Part shown: in pieces, positions 7,939 through 16,433 of the stretch
Position numbering within the stretch: the stretch's first letter is position 1
Layout of the letters: every line of letters starts with the position of its first letter
Origin: Nitrosomonas sp.
Lineage (GTDB): Bacteria; Pseudomonadota; Gammaproteobacteria; Burkholderiales; Nitrosomonadaceae
Assembly: GCA_016721865.1 (NCBI GenBank)
Contig: JADKHF010000021.1
Location: 1-45,799, forward strand
Length of the DNA: 45,799 nt
Reading direction: 5' to 3'
The notes under the pieces: generated by a model
What the model was told of the DNA's origin: nothing
The model's input: the letters and a program-made list of their open reading frames with translations, nothing else
The model's database searches: none
Program-made: the position numbers and the translations under genes

Positions 7939-9612
7939 ATGCCAGATAATAAACGTAGCCAGGCCATAACACAAGGCGCACAACACGCACCCAGCCGTGC
8001 CATGTTGCGCGCCGTCGGTTTTAATGATGGAGATTTCAATAAGCCAATCGTGGGGGTTGCCAATGGTTATTCCACGATCACGCCGTGTAACAAAGGTTTG
8101 AACGAGCTGTCATTAAAAGCGGAATCGGCAGTGAGACAGGCGGGTGCTATGCCGCAGATGTTCGGTACCATCACGGTGTCTGATGGGATCTCTATGGGTA
8201 CGGAAGGCATGAAATATTCTCTGGTTTCACGCGAAGTGATTGCTGACTCTATTGAGACCTGCGTTCAGGCGGAAAGCATGGATGGCGTGATTGCCATCGG
8301 TGGCTGTGATAAGAATATGCCGGGTGCGATGATTGCCATTGCGCGCATGAACGTACCAGCGATATTTGTGTATGGCGGTACGATCAAACCGGGGCATTAT
8401 AAAGGCCAGGACCTGACCATTGTCAGCGCGTTTGAAGCGGTGGGGCAACACAGTGCACATAAGATCGATGACGCAGAATTACTGCAGATTGAGCGCCATG
8501 CCTGTCCCGGCGCTGGTTCTTGTGGCGGTATGTTTACCGCGAATACCATGTCATCCGCTTTTGAAGCAATGGGCATGAGTTTGCCCTATTCGTCAACAAT
8601 GTCTGCTGAAGACGATGAAAAGTTAATCAGTGCCGGACAATCCGCCGAGGTGTTGGTCAATGCCATCAAACAACAGATTTTGCCACGCGACATCATTACC
8701 CGTAAATCGGTTGAAAATGCCATCGCCGTGATCATGGCGGTTGGGGGGTCTACCAATGCGATATTGCATTTCCTGGCTATTACGCATGCGGCTGAAGTCG
8801 AGTGGAACATTGATGATTTTGAACGGATGCGCGGCAAAGTGCCGGTACTCTGTGACCTGAAGCCTTCCGGACGTTATGTTACGGCCGATCTGCATCGCGC
8901 GGGTGGTATACCTCAGGTGATGAAAATGCTGCTGGTACATGGTCTGCTGCATGGAGACTGTATAACCATCAGCGGACAAACCATTGTGGAAATATTGAAA
9001 GATATTCCGGATGCGCCGCGCGCTGATCAGAATGTGATTCGCCAATGGAACAACCCGATGTATGCCCAGGGGCATCTGGCGATTCTGAAAGGCAATTTGT
9101 CCACGGAAGGATGTGTCGCAAAAATTTCCGGAATCAAAAATCCTAAAATTACCGGACCTGCACGCGTGTTTGAATCGGAAGAAACCTGCATGGCAGCGAT
9201 TCTTGCCCGTAAAATCCAGCCCGGTGATGTTGTGGTAATTCGCTATGAAGGACCTAAAGGCGGTCCCGGCATGCGTGAAATGTTGTCGCCGACTTCGGCG
9301 TTGATTGGCGAGGGCCTGGGAGATTCTGTCGGACTGATTACCGATGGGCGTTTCTCGGGCGGCACTTACGGCATGGTAGTTGGGCATGTGGCACCGGAAG
9401 CCTTTGTCGGAGGTACTATCGCACTGGTACAAGAGGGCGATTCGATTACCATAGACGCCGAACAGCGGCTATTACAATTGCATGTTCCGGATACTGTTCT
9501 GGCACAGCGGCGCACGGCTTGGCAACCACCGCAACCGCGTTATTCGCGCGGGGTATTGGCCAAATACGCAAAGCAGGTATCCAGCGCCAGTGCCGGAGCC
9601 ATAACAGATTAG
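7939..9612 (+). CDS. ilvD: Dihydroxy-acid dehydratase
   Basis: IlvD dehydrates 2,3-dihydroxy-isovalerate and -methylvalerate to the 2-keto acids of valine/isoleucine synthesis, using an Fe-S cluster. It is intact at 557 residues. Cluster cysteines are at Cys50 (ITPCNKG), Cys123 (GGCDKNMPG) and Cys195 (CPGAGSCGGMFTANTMS), the three-Cys pattern of the [2Fe-2S]-type enzymes; Lys125 is the usual carbamylated metal ligand. The motif FSGGTYGMVVGHVAPEA is in the C-terminal domain. A strong ribosome site AGGAG precedes the ATG. It appears monocistronic; no terminator was seen right after the stop. Confidence 0.97.
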   Translation: MPDNKRSQAITQGAQHAPSRAMLRAVGFNDGDFNKPIVGVANGYSTITPCNKGLNELSLKAESAVRQAGAMPQMFGTITVSDGISMGTEGMKYSLVSREVIADSIETCVQAESMDGVIAIGGCDKNMPGAMIAIARMNVPAIFVYGGTIKPGHYKGQDLTIVSAFEAVGQHSAHKIDDAELLQIERHACPGAGSCGGMFTANTMSSAFEAMGMSLPYSSTMSAEDDEKLISAGQSAEVLVNAIKQQILPRDIITRKSVENAIAVIMAVGGSTNAILHFLAITHAAEVEWNIDDFERMRGKVPVLCDLKPSGRYVTADLHRAGGIPQVMKMLLVHGLLHGDCITISGQTIVEILKDIPDAPRADQNVIRQWNNPMYAQGHLAILKGNLSTEGCVAKISGIKNPKITGPARVFESEETCMAAILARKIQPGDVVVIRYEGPKGGPGMREMLSPTSALIGEGLGDSVGLITDGRFSGGTYGMVVGHVAPEAFVGGTIALVQEGDSITIDAEQRLLQLHVPDTVLAQRRTAWQPPQPRYSRGVLAKYAKQVSSASAGAITD

Positions 9613-9875
9613 CTATGCGATTTTGCACGTGATTTCCCGTTATAGCCAATCATCTGATTTGATGGAGTAGTGCAGCAATTGCAACGCCGATCTCCATAGC
9701 TGATAATTTTAGTGCTTTCGCTGGAACTAATTAATTTACCATTAAGTCTCAGCAAAGCAGTATCATCAGAGGTTGCAGTTGATTCGCTAGTTGCATGGCT
9801 ATGTACGGCAACAGGTTGAATGCCGTAGATAACAAACTTACAGGATTTGCTGCAAGTCTGAGAAGTTCAGGGTAG
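9609..9875 (-). other. Unassigned open frame without start, antisense to the ilvD-cytochrome gap
   Basis: A minus-strand frame stays open for over 80 codons and ends at TAA 9609-9611, three bases inside the end of ilvD. It is Ser/Thr rich in the middle and Cys rich at both ends (CSKSCKF ... RRCNCCTTPSNQ). No ATG, GTG or TTG with a ribosome site was found. It may be the tail of a decayed gene or chance. This covers nearly all of the gene-free stretch between ilvD and the cytochrome gene. Confidence 0.25.
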
Positions 9876-9912
9876 AATAAAAACCCTTTTATTATTTTAA
9901 TAAGGAAAAAAT

Positions 9913-10158
9913 ATGAAAAAGTGTTAATAGGAGCAGTTGCTGCATCAGCTTTATTGTTAGCTGGTGTTGTACAAGCAAGCGCAGAACTTGCAACTAAGAG
10001 TGGCTGTTTGAATTGCCATCAGGTTGATAAAAAGACAGTTGGCCCAGCTTTGAAAGATATCTAATGGTGTTTGGGGCCCGATTCCAATGCCTCCAAATGC
10101 TGCCGTTAAACCAGAAGATGCTAAAGTGTTAGCAGATTTTATTCTGACACTGAAGTAA
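9913..10158 (+). pseudogene. Class I cytochrome c (c-552/c-551 type), internally deleted
   Basis: The family carries electrons in the periplasm, in ammonia oxidisers between hydroxylamine oxidation and terminal oxidases. A signal peptide (LLIGAVAASALLLAG-like, ending VVQASA) is followed by the haem site CLNCH, then VGPALKDI and, in another frame, the Met-ligand segment WGPIPMPPN and the end LADFILTLK. Compared with the family about 20 residues between ALKDI and NGVWG are missing, and the A-run after ATG lacks one base. A ribosome site AAGGA precedes the start and a strong terminator follows. With both lesions no functional cytochrome can be made. Confidence 0.8.
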
Positions 10159-10174
10159 GTTATTTGGGTTTCAG

Positions 10175-10208
10175 AAAAGCCGACGCGTAATAACGTCGGC
10201 TTTTTATT
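10175..10208 (+). terminator. Rho-independent terminator after the cytochrome c gene
   Basis: An 11-bp perfect stem AAAAGCCGACG (10175-10185) and CGTCGGCTTTT (10194-10204) closes an 8-nt loop and is followed by more T. It separates the cytochrome gene from the OsmC gene. Confidence 0.9.
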
Positions 10209-10244
10209 TGCAGGGAATCTTTTTATAACATTCGGAGGGGGGCG

Positions 10245-10661
10245 ATGAAAACGCGTATCAAATGGAAAGGAAATGTCAGTTTCCTGGGTGAATCAGGCAG
10301 TGGTCATTCGGTATTGATGGATGGCGCACCCGAAGCGGGCGGTCAAAATCTCGGACCGCGTCCAATGGAAATGCTGTTGATGGGGTTAGGAGGGTGCTCC
10401 ACATTTGACGTGGTGTTGATTCTGAAAAAAAGTCGTCAGGATATTACCGATTGTGTGGTAGAAATTGAAGCTGAGCGTGCCGCCGTTGATCCTAAAGTAT
10501 TTATCCATATCCATCTGCATTTCATTATCACAGGGAAAAATTTGAGTCCGCTGCAAGTCGAGCGCGCCATCAATCTGTCTTCGGAGAAATATTGTTCTGC
10601 ATCCATCATGTTAAAACAGGCGGTAAAAATAACGCATGATTTTGAGATCATCAGTTCATAA
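10245..10661 (+). CDS. OsmC/Ohr family protein (YhfA-like)
   Basis: OsmC-type proteins reduce organic hydroperoxides with a pair of reactive cysteines. This intact 138-residue protein has Cys51 in LGGCSTFDV and Cys117 in EKYCSAS, the two conserved positions, and the RPMEMLLMGLGG helix. Length and sequence fit the YhfA-like subgroup, whose physiological substrate is not established. A ribosome site GGAGGGG lies just before ATG. It converges with lipA and has its own transcript after the upstream terminator. Confidence 0.85.
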   Translation: MKTRIKWKGNVSFLGESGSGHSVLMDGAPEAGGQNLGPRPMEMLLMGLGGCSTFDVVLILKKSRQDITDCVVEIEAERAAVDPKVFIHIHLHFIITGKNLSPLQVERAINLSSEKYCSASIMLKQAVKITHDFEIISS

Positions 10662-10689
10662 AGCAGTACTTTCCAAGGAATCCGCAGCA

Positions 10690-11634
10690 TTATAGCAAAC
10701 CGGATTCATGCGCTTGTTGGTCTGCATGGTAGCTGGAACGCACCATGGGTCCGCATGCCGCATGACTAAAACCCATTGCAAACGCCGCTTGCTCGAATAC
10801 TTTGAAATCTTCAGGGGTGACATAGCGCATCACCGGGAGATGACCGATACTGGGCTGTAGATATTGACCAATGGTCAGCATTTCCACATTGTGTTCGCGC
10901 AAATCGCGCAGTACTTCCATGATTTCTTCATCCGTTTCCCCTAATCCAAGCATCAAGCCTGATTTGGTGGGAATATGAGGAAAATCCGCTTTGAAGTCTT
11001 TCAAGAGTTTCAACGAATTCACATAATCAGCGCCTGGCCGGCATTGCTTATACAATCTGGGCACGGTTTCGAGATTATGGTTTAGCACATCCGGCGGACA
11101 AGCCGCGAGTTTTTCCAGAGCAATCTCCAGCCGGCCGCGGAAGTCTGGCACCAGCGTTTCTATTTTTGTATGTGGTGAATGGGTGCGTATTTCACGGATG
11201 CAATCGGCAAAATGTTGCGCGCCGCCGTCACGCAAATCATCGCGATCCACGCTGGTAATCACAACATATTTCAACTTCATTGCTGCAATGGATTGCGCCA
11301 GATGAAGCGGTTCGTCGGTATCTGGTGGTTTGGGTCTGCCGTGCGCGACATCACAGAAGGGGCAGCGGCGCGTACATAAATCACCCAGAATCATAAAAGT
11401 GGCCGTGCCTTTACCAAAGCATTCACCGATGTTTGGGCAAGAAGCTTCTTCACATACTGTATGCAATTTGTGTTCGCGTAACAGTCGTTTGACTTCGTAG
11501 AAGTTTTCACTGTTAGACGAGCGGACACGGATCCATGCGGGTTTGCGTAGTAGATCACTGCGGGATTGTGGAGCAACTTTAATCGGATTGCGTGCCGTTT
11601 TGTCAGCACCCTTTTGGCGGGTATCAGTGGTCAT
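10690..11634 (-). CDS. lipA: Lipoyl synthase
   Basis: LipA is a radical SAM enzyme that inserts two sulfurs into protein-bound octanoate to give lipoyl groups. It is intact, 314 residues. Auxiliary cluster cysteines are Cys61, Cys66 and Cys72 (CEEASCPNIGEC), radical SAM cysteines Cys87, Cys91 and Cys94 (CTRRCPFC), and the C-terminal RSSYHAD holds the serine ligand. The start overlaps the end of lipB by 11 nt. It is the last gene of the minus-strand operon dacC/A - dat - DUF493 - lipB - lipA. Confidence 0.97.
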   Translation of the reverse strand: MTTDTRQKGADKTARNPIKVAPQSRSDLLRKPAWIRVRSSNSENFYEVKRLLREHKLHTVCEEASCPNIGECFGKGTATFMILGDLCTRRCPFCDVAHGRPKPPDTDEPLHLAQSIAAMKLKYVVITSVDRDDLRDGGAQHFADCIREIRTHSPHTKIETLVPDFRGRLEIALEKLAACPPDVLNHNLETVPRLYKQCRPGADYVNSLKLLKDFKADFPHIPTKSGLMLGLGETDEEIMEVLRDLREHNVEMLTIGQYLQPSIGHLPVMRYVTPEDFKVFEQAAFAMGFSHAACGPMVRSSYHADQQAHESGLL

Positions 11635-12304
11635 GGTGGTAGATGCTTATTCCTTTGAGAAGTTTTTCTTGTAATTGGTTTGCCAGCTTGTTGCTTAAAA
11701 TTTCCAAGCCATCTGTAATACCGAGGTCTTTGGTTTGTGTCACTTGCAGTCCTTGATAACCGCATGGGTTAATGTAAGAGAAAGGTGTTAAGTCCATATC
11801 CACATTGAGTGCAATACCGTGGTAGCAATAACTTTTTTTTATTTTTAAACCCAACGCAGCAATTTTTGCATTATCGACATAGACACCCGGTGCATCAAAT
11901 CGCGATACCGCTTTGATATGATAGTCTTTCAGCAAATCTATCACGGCGTTCTCCATGCTTCTGACCAATTCACGCACACCAAGTTTTAATCGGCGTATGT
12001 CCAGCAGTAAATAAGCGACGATTTGTCCCGGCCCATGATAAGTGATTTGACCGCCCCGATCCGTTTTGATTAAATCAATGCCATTGTCATGCAGCAGATG
12101 CCCGGGTTTTCCTGCAATACCTTGTGTAAACACAGCCGGGTGTTGTAATAACCAGATCTCATCGCAGGTTTGTACGGACCGGGCATCGGTGAAATTTTTC
12201 ATAGCCTGCCAGGTAACCTGATAATCGGACAGGCCCATTTTCCTGACCGTAATATGCTGTCGCTCAAGAACCGGTGAAAATGATGCTGCAGCATGATCAG
12301 TCAC
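11624..12304 (-). CDS. lipB: Octanoyl-ACP:protein octanoyltransferase
   Basis: LipB moves octanoate from acyl carrier protein to the lipoyl domains of 2-oxoacid dehydrogenases and GcvH; LipA then adds sulfur. It is intact, 226 residues, with the RGGQITYHGPGQ signature (83-94), the catalytic Lys154 (LGLK) and Cys181 (NPCGYQ). The ATG at 12304 overlaps the stop of the DUF493 gene by 4 nt (ATGA), showing coupling, and its end overlaps lipA. Confidence 0.96.
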   Translation of the reverse strand: MTDHAAASFSPVLERQHITVRKMGLSDYQVTWQAMKNFTDARSVQTCDEIWLLQHPAVFTQGIAGKPGHLLHDNGIDLIKTDRGGQITYHGPGQIVAYLLLDIRRLKLGVRELVRSMENAVIDLLKDYHIKAVSRFDAPGVYVDNAKIAALGLKIKKSYCYHGIALNVDMDLTPFSYINPCGYQGLQVTQTKDLGITDGLEILSNKLANQLQEKLLKGISIYHHDH

Positions 12305-12567
12305 AATACCACGGCTACCATGGGGTGATCTGATAATGCCTGATAAAGCGCATCCAGTTGAGACCGGGAAGTGGCGCGAATGGTGCAGGTGATACTTAAA
12401 TAAGTGCCGTTCTTGCTAGCCCTGACTGCCATGGTTTCAGTATCAAAATCAGGTGCATGATATTTGACGATCGCCAATGCTGCTTGCGTAAAATCATTCT
12501 GCGCTTTGCCCATAATCTTGATGGGAAAATCGCAGGGATATTCGATTAAGGAAGGCTGTTCTGTCAT
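12301..12567 (-). CDS. DUF493 (YbeD) family protein
   Basis: This is an intact 88-residue ACT-like small protein of the YbeD family (YPCDFPIKIMGK at the start, a typical family beginning). In E. coli ybeD lies between dacA and lipB, and the same order is seen here. A regulatory role has been proposed because of the ACT-like fold, but the activity is unknown. It overlaps lipB by 4 nt and follows the transaminase gene by 40 nt. Confidence 0.88.
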   Translation of the reverse strand: MTEQPSLIEYPCDFPIKIMGKAQNDFTQAALAIVKYHAPDFDTETMAVRASKNGTYLSITCTIRATSRSQLDALYQALSDHPMVAVVL

Positions 12568-12607
12568 TTACGCAACCGCATGCTGCTTGAATATTTCAGG
12601 AGTGCTT

Positions 12608-13477
12608 TTACAGACCTGCTGTGCCGTTGACATTGTTACGCATGTGCGTGGCTTTATACTGCTGATAGAGTGTATTTAATTGGGTAAACATAGAACCTGG
12701 TTTTCCATTTCCCACTGCATTGTTGTCCAGTAATGTGATCGGCATAATTTCTTTCGTGGATGATGTCAGCAGGATTTCTTCAGCCGTACGTATTTCTGTT
12801 TCTGAAATTTCCCGGATTTCATGTGCGATTTTATTCGCTTCGGCTAACTCTAGAATCACGTCATAAGTGATTCCGGGTAACATCAAATGGCTCTTCGGAG
12901 GCGTCAGCAGAATCTTATCTTTGACAACGAAAATATTACTGGCCGCACCTTCGGTCAGGAACCCATCTCTGATCAGGATGGTTTCAATCGCATGTACATC
13001 CACAGCCAATTGACGCAGCAGCACATTGGGCAGCAATGAAATGGCTTTGATATCGCAGCGTATCCAGCGGTTATCAATGGCAGTAATAGCGGATGCGCCA
13101 CTGATCAACAGTTCTGCGGGCGGTGGTAACAGCGGGTTACTCATGATAAAAATGGTAGGAGGAACATTAGCAGGAAAAGCATGATCCCTTTTGGCTACAC
13201 CCCGCGTGATGTGCAGATAAAGATACTGATCTTCCCCTTCATTATTTGCGATGACTTGTTCCAGCAGATTTTCCCAATCTGCATTACTGAACGGATTTTT
13301 CAAACGAATTCCATCCAGACTATATTGTAACCGGTTCAGATGCTTAGCGAGGCGGAATGGTTTGCGCGAATAAGCGGGAATTACTTCATAGATGCCGTCA
13401 CCAAAGATAAAACCGCGATCCAGAACAGGAATGCAGGCTTCCTCGATAGGCATAAACTTACCATTAAGATATATCAT
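12608..13477 (-). CDS. dat: D-amino-acid (D-alanine) transaminase, class IV PLP fold
   Basis: Class IV aminotransferases of this type interconvert D-alanine and D-glutamate with 2-keto acids, supplying peptidoglycan precursors. It is intact, 289 residues. Lys144 in CDIKAISLLPNVL is the PLP Schiff-base lysine, and the N-terminal VLDRGFIFGDGIYEVIP and the LTEGAASNIFVV segments are typical of D-amino-acid transaminase. The close relatives BCAT and aminodeoxychorismate lyase are less likely given the SLLPNVLLRQLA segment. It sits between a D,D-carboxypeptidase and DUF493-lipB-lipA. Confidence 0.85.
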   Translation of the reverse strand: MIYLNGKFMPIEEACIPVLDRGFIFGDGIYEVIPAYSRKPFRLAKHLNRLQYSLDGIRLKNPFSNADWENLLEQVIANNEGEDQYLYLHITRGVAKRDHAFPANVPPTIFIMSNPLLPPPAELLISGASAITAIDNRWIRCDIKAISLLPNVLLRQLAVDVHAIETILIRDGFLTEGAASNIFVVKDKILLTPPKSHLMLPGITYDVILELAEANKIAHEIREISETEIRTAEEILLTSSTKEIMPITLLDNNAVGNGKPGSMFTQLNTLYQQYKATHMRNNVNGTAGL

Positions 13478-13672
13478 GCGAGCCTTTTTGAAGAGTTGAG
13501 CAGGAGTATGTCGGACTTAAGGGCAATCTACTGCGCCAATGGGGAAAACGGTTCATATTTCCTCAATCTTTCATTGCATAGTTTCGTTATGGGCTTCCAG
13601 ATTGAAAAAAACTGCACTCGTTCTCCCGCGCTTGGCTCGCTGCGATTGCTTAAGTTCGACAGGCTCCTGGGT

Positions 13673-14794
13673 TTAATTAAGGAGTAATTTTACACTATCC
13701 CACGCACGACCAAAGATATTGGTTGCTTCAACTTTTTCCAAGGCAACTAATGGGTAAGTTTCTATAGTTTTGTCGTCCAGGGTGAATTTCACTGTGCCGA
13801 CTTCCTGTCCCAGTTGAACCGGCGCTATCAGGGGCTGCTTATATTCCATGGTAGCTTTCAGTTTGTCAGCCTGCCCTTTGGGCAACGTAAAATAAACATC
13901 CCGATCAAATCCGGCTCTCAGTTCATTCTGAGTACCTTTCCATAAATGGATAGTGGTGAGCGAGTCGTTCTTTTTGTATAAATGCAGGGTGTCGTAGAAT
14001 TGGAAGCCATAATTGAGTAACCGCTGACTTTCCATGCTGCGTGCATTGGCTGATTGGGCACCGATTACCACCGATATAAGACGCCGCTTGTCCCTTATCG
14101 CCGATGTAATCAGGCAGTAACCGGCAGTTTTGGTCCACCCGGTTTTCATGCCGTCTACATGCGGATCTAGCCACAGAAGGCGATTTCTGTTTGGCTGAGT
14201 AATATTGTTATACGTGTATTCTTTTTGTGAATAAAGCGTATAAAACTCTGGAAAATCACGGATGATGGCGGCCGCCAATAAAGTCAAATCGTGTGCTGTT
14301 GTATAGAGATTGGGATCAGGCAATCCGGTTGAGTTTGTAAAATGCGTGTTTTTCATTCCCAAACGTTCAGCTTCTTTATTCATCAGATTCGAGAAGTTTG
14401 CTTCTGAGCCGGCAACCGCTTCTGCCAGGGCAATGCAGGCATCATTTCCCGATTGAACAATCATACCCCGGAGTAATTCATCGACCGTGACCTGTTTAGT
14501 GGGTTCGATAAACATGCGCGAACCAATCATTTTCCAGGCGCTTTCTGATACGGGAATATTTTGGTCCAACGAAAGTTGATTCTGCTTGATCGCGGAAAAC
14601 ACCACGTAAGCAGTCATCAGTTTTGTCAGTGAGGCAGGCTCTATACGATCATGCACATTTTGACCAGCCAACACTTGTCCCGTTTGGAAATCTGAGAGCA
14701 TATAAGCTTTAGCTGCTATGGAGATGTCTTGTTGCTGAGCAGATACTGACGAGACAGCGAGGCACATTAGTAATAATACGAATAGATGCTTCAT
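13673..14794 (-). CDS. dacC: D-alanyl-D-alanine carboxypeptidase (PBP5/6 type)
   Basis: This enzyme trims the terminal D-Ala from peptidoglycan pentapeptides in the periplasm. From the chosen ATG at 14794 it has 373 residues, with a signal peptide MKHLFVLLLMCLAVSSVSA; an upstream start at 14830 would put 12 extra residues ahead of the signal and is less likely. Active-site motifs are SLTK (Ser55-Lys58), SGN (Ser115) and KTG (Lys217). A beta-rich C-terminal domain and a final amphipathic helix (NIFGRAWDSVKLLLN) for membrane attachment follow. It is the first gene of the minus-strand operon. dacA would be an equally valid name. Confidence 0.9.
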   Translation of the reverse strand: MKHLFVLLLMCLAVSSVSAQQQDISIAAKAYMLSDFQTGQVLAGQNVHDRIEPASLTKLMTAYVVFSAIKQNQLSLDQNIPVSESAWKMIGSRMFIEPTKQVTVDELLRGMIVQSGNDACIALAEAVAGSEANFSNLMNKEAERLGMKNTHFTNSTGLPDPNLYTTAHDLTLLAAAIIRDFPEFYTLYSQKEYTYNNITQPNRNRLLWLDPHVDGMKTGWTKTAGYCLITSAIRDKRRLISVVIGAQSANARSMESQRLLNYGFQFYDTLHLYKKNDSLTTIHLWKGTQNELRAGFDRDVYFTLPKGQADKLKATMEYKQPLIAPVQLGQEVGTVKFTLDDKTIETYPLVALEKVEATNIFGRAWDSVKLLLN

Positions 14795-14879
14795 AGGAGT
14801 CTGCAAAAAGTAAACATTATATCCTGCCATCAGGGAATCTAAAACTATCTATTTTTAATTTAAAAAACAATAATATTGC

Positions 14880-15425
14880 TCAGGATTTGCCGTGAGATAG
14901 ATCAATTACACCCGTATGAAACCCCAATTTCCCGAGCTTGCGTTCCTTAAAGTATTTATTTAAGGGGTCATGGATGACACGAAATGCCATTTCTTCCCAG
15001 GGAATTTCATTTTCAGACAACAACCTGACTTCCAGACTTTCAATGCCGGGTTTGAAATCAAGATCCAGCAGCCGTGCGCGAAATAACAGATAAACCTGGC
15101 TAATGTGAGGAAGGCTGTATACCGCATACAAATCACCGATTTCTACTCTGGCATTGGCTTCTTCCAAAGTTTCACGCGCGGCTGCTTGTTCCAATGTTTC
15201 GTTATTTTCCATGAAGCCAGCCGGTAAAGTCCACCAGCCCAGGCGCGGTTCGATGGCGCGGCGGCACAATAAAATTTTATCTTCCCATTCGGGGATGCAT
15301 CCGACAACCATCTTGGGATTCTGATAATGAATAATGTTACACGTGGTACAGACATAGCGGGGCAACGAATCGCCTTCGGGGATTAACAATTCCACGATGC
15401 CACTGCAATTACTGCAGTATTTCAT
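14880..15425 (-). CDS. Nudix hydrolase with N-terminal zinc ribbon
   Basis: Nudix enzymes hydrolyse nucleoside diphosphates linked to another moiety. This intact 181-residue protein begins with a four-Cys zinc ribbon (Cys4, Cys7, Cys25, Cys28) and carries a Nudix box GFMENNETLEQAAARETLEE with the usual RExxEE core. The layout resembles NADH pyrophosphatase-like and ADP-ribose hydrolases, but it lacks the longer NudC N-terminal domain, so the substrate is open. It lies 41 nt before the DUF2914 gene stop on the same strand and may share its transcript. Confidence 0.88.
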   Translation of the reverse strand: MKYCSNCSGIVELLIPEGDSLPRYVCTTCNIIHYQNPKMVVGCIPEWEDKILLCRRAIEPRLGWWTLPAGFMENNETLEQAAARETLEEANARVEIGDLYAVYSLPHISQVYLLFRARLLDLDFKPGIESLEVRLLSENEIPWEEMAFRVIHDPLNKYFKERKLGKLGFHTGVIDLSHGKS

Positions 15426-15465
15426 AGTGAATCCTCAAATTCAGTATCAATAATTTGAACGAGTT

Positions 15466-16311
15466 TCAGCGCTGGGTGACGGTAAAATTTCGCACTGCCA
15501 GAAGATTTCCAGCTTCATCGAATAATTCAACGCGCCATGGGCCGAGCCGTTGATGATCCAGTTGTTTGCTGGCATGCGTACGCCAATTGTTATTATGTAC
15601 TTGCAAAGTCAATTGTGAATCCAGTTTGTCGTTGTGATACCAGTTGATGCGGATATTTTTTCCTTCAAGATTCTTTAGATGCAGATAGAAATGAATGGGC
15701 TTGGATTCGCCGGGCAGTAATTGTATGGAATCAATAGAGTCAACAGGTTCCCGTTCTTCGATTGCATGACTTAATTGTGCTCTGACAACCTCTGGATGGT
15801 CATGTGATTTCTGGGGTTTCGACCGCACTGCAGTTTTGGGTACTTTTCCCCCGGTTATAACCGGTTGATTAATAACTGCTGCCAGTTCCGGTTTTTTGAC
15901 GGGTGTGACAATTGCCTTGCCTGTAGCCACAGTTTTTTTAGATTCAATCGGATCAACGTGGGCATTCTGTTGAGTTATCAATTCATCCGGCTGAGTATCT
16001 GATGCCTTATCGATTGTGCCGATAAGCGGTTCAGTTTTTTCCGGGAAAATTGTATTTTCAGGGACTGAAACAATTGGATCGTTTGAAGGTGGTTTATTCA
16101 GAGAATATTCATTTTTTTTATCGGCGAATATGAGATAGCCGATCAAAACAAGAATGGACAGCAGTAATAATGCAGCGATTGAAATTTTTCTCCAATCTGG
16201 CGACACTTCATAAGTGACCTCGGGTTCCGGCAAATCAGGATAAATCTCTTCGATGGCTTGCGGTGGCTGTTGTTGTATTTGAATGCGGATTTTTAAATTA
16301 TTATTGTTCAT
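15466..16311 (-). CDS. DUF2914 domain protein with one membrane helix
   Basis: This intact 281-residue protein has a short acidic cytoplasmic N-terminus, one membrane helix (about 46-63, IAALLLLSILVLIGYLIF), a long low-complexity linker rich in Pro, Lys and Thr (65-185), and a C-terminal DUF2914 domain (about 195-281) with the typical INWYHNDKLDSQLTL and WRVELFDEAGNLLAVRNF segments. The domain is predicted extracytoplasmic and may bind protein or polymer; its function is unknown. It is divergent from ligA, with about 120 nt between. Confidence 0.8.
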   Translation of the reverse strand: MNNNNLKIRIQIQQQPPQAIEEIYPDLPEPEVTYEVSPDWRKISIAALLLLSILVLIGYLIFADKKNEYSLNKPPSNDPIVSVPENTIFPEKTEPLIGTIDKASDTQPDELITQQNAHVDPIESKKTVATGKAIVTPVKKPELAAVINQPVITGGKVPKTAVRSKPQKSHDHPEVVRAQLSHAIEEREPVDSIDSIQLLPGESKPIHFYLHLKNLEGKNIRINWYHNDKLDSQLTLQVHNNNWRTHASKQLDHQRLGPWRVELFDEAGNLLAVRNFTVTQR

Positions 16312-16433
16312 ATCGCGTTTCTCAAGACATGATGATGTCGAAAGTTTAGTTTTCTGATTGAATGCGCAGTATAAAGGATTTTACGGAAATAACTGAAACT
16401 GCGTCTTGCCGGTATTCGCTATACTTGTCAGCC

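Noticed and set aside
8623..9432. Long minus-strand open frame (269 codons) opposite ilvD
   Set aside because: ilvD is intact and clearly coding on the other strand; the antisense frame has no family features and is a mirror of its codon pattern.
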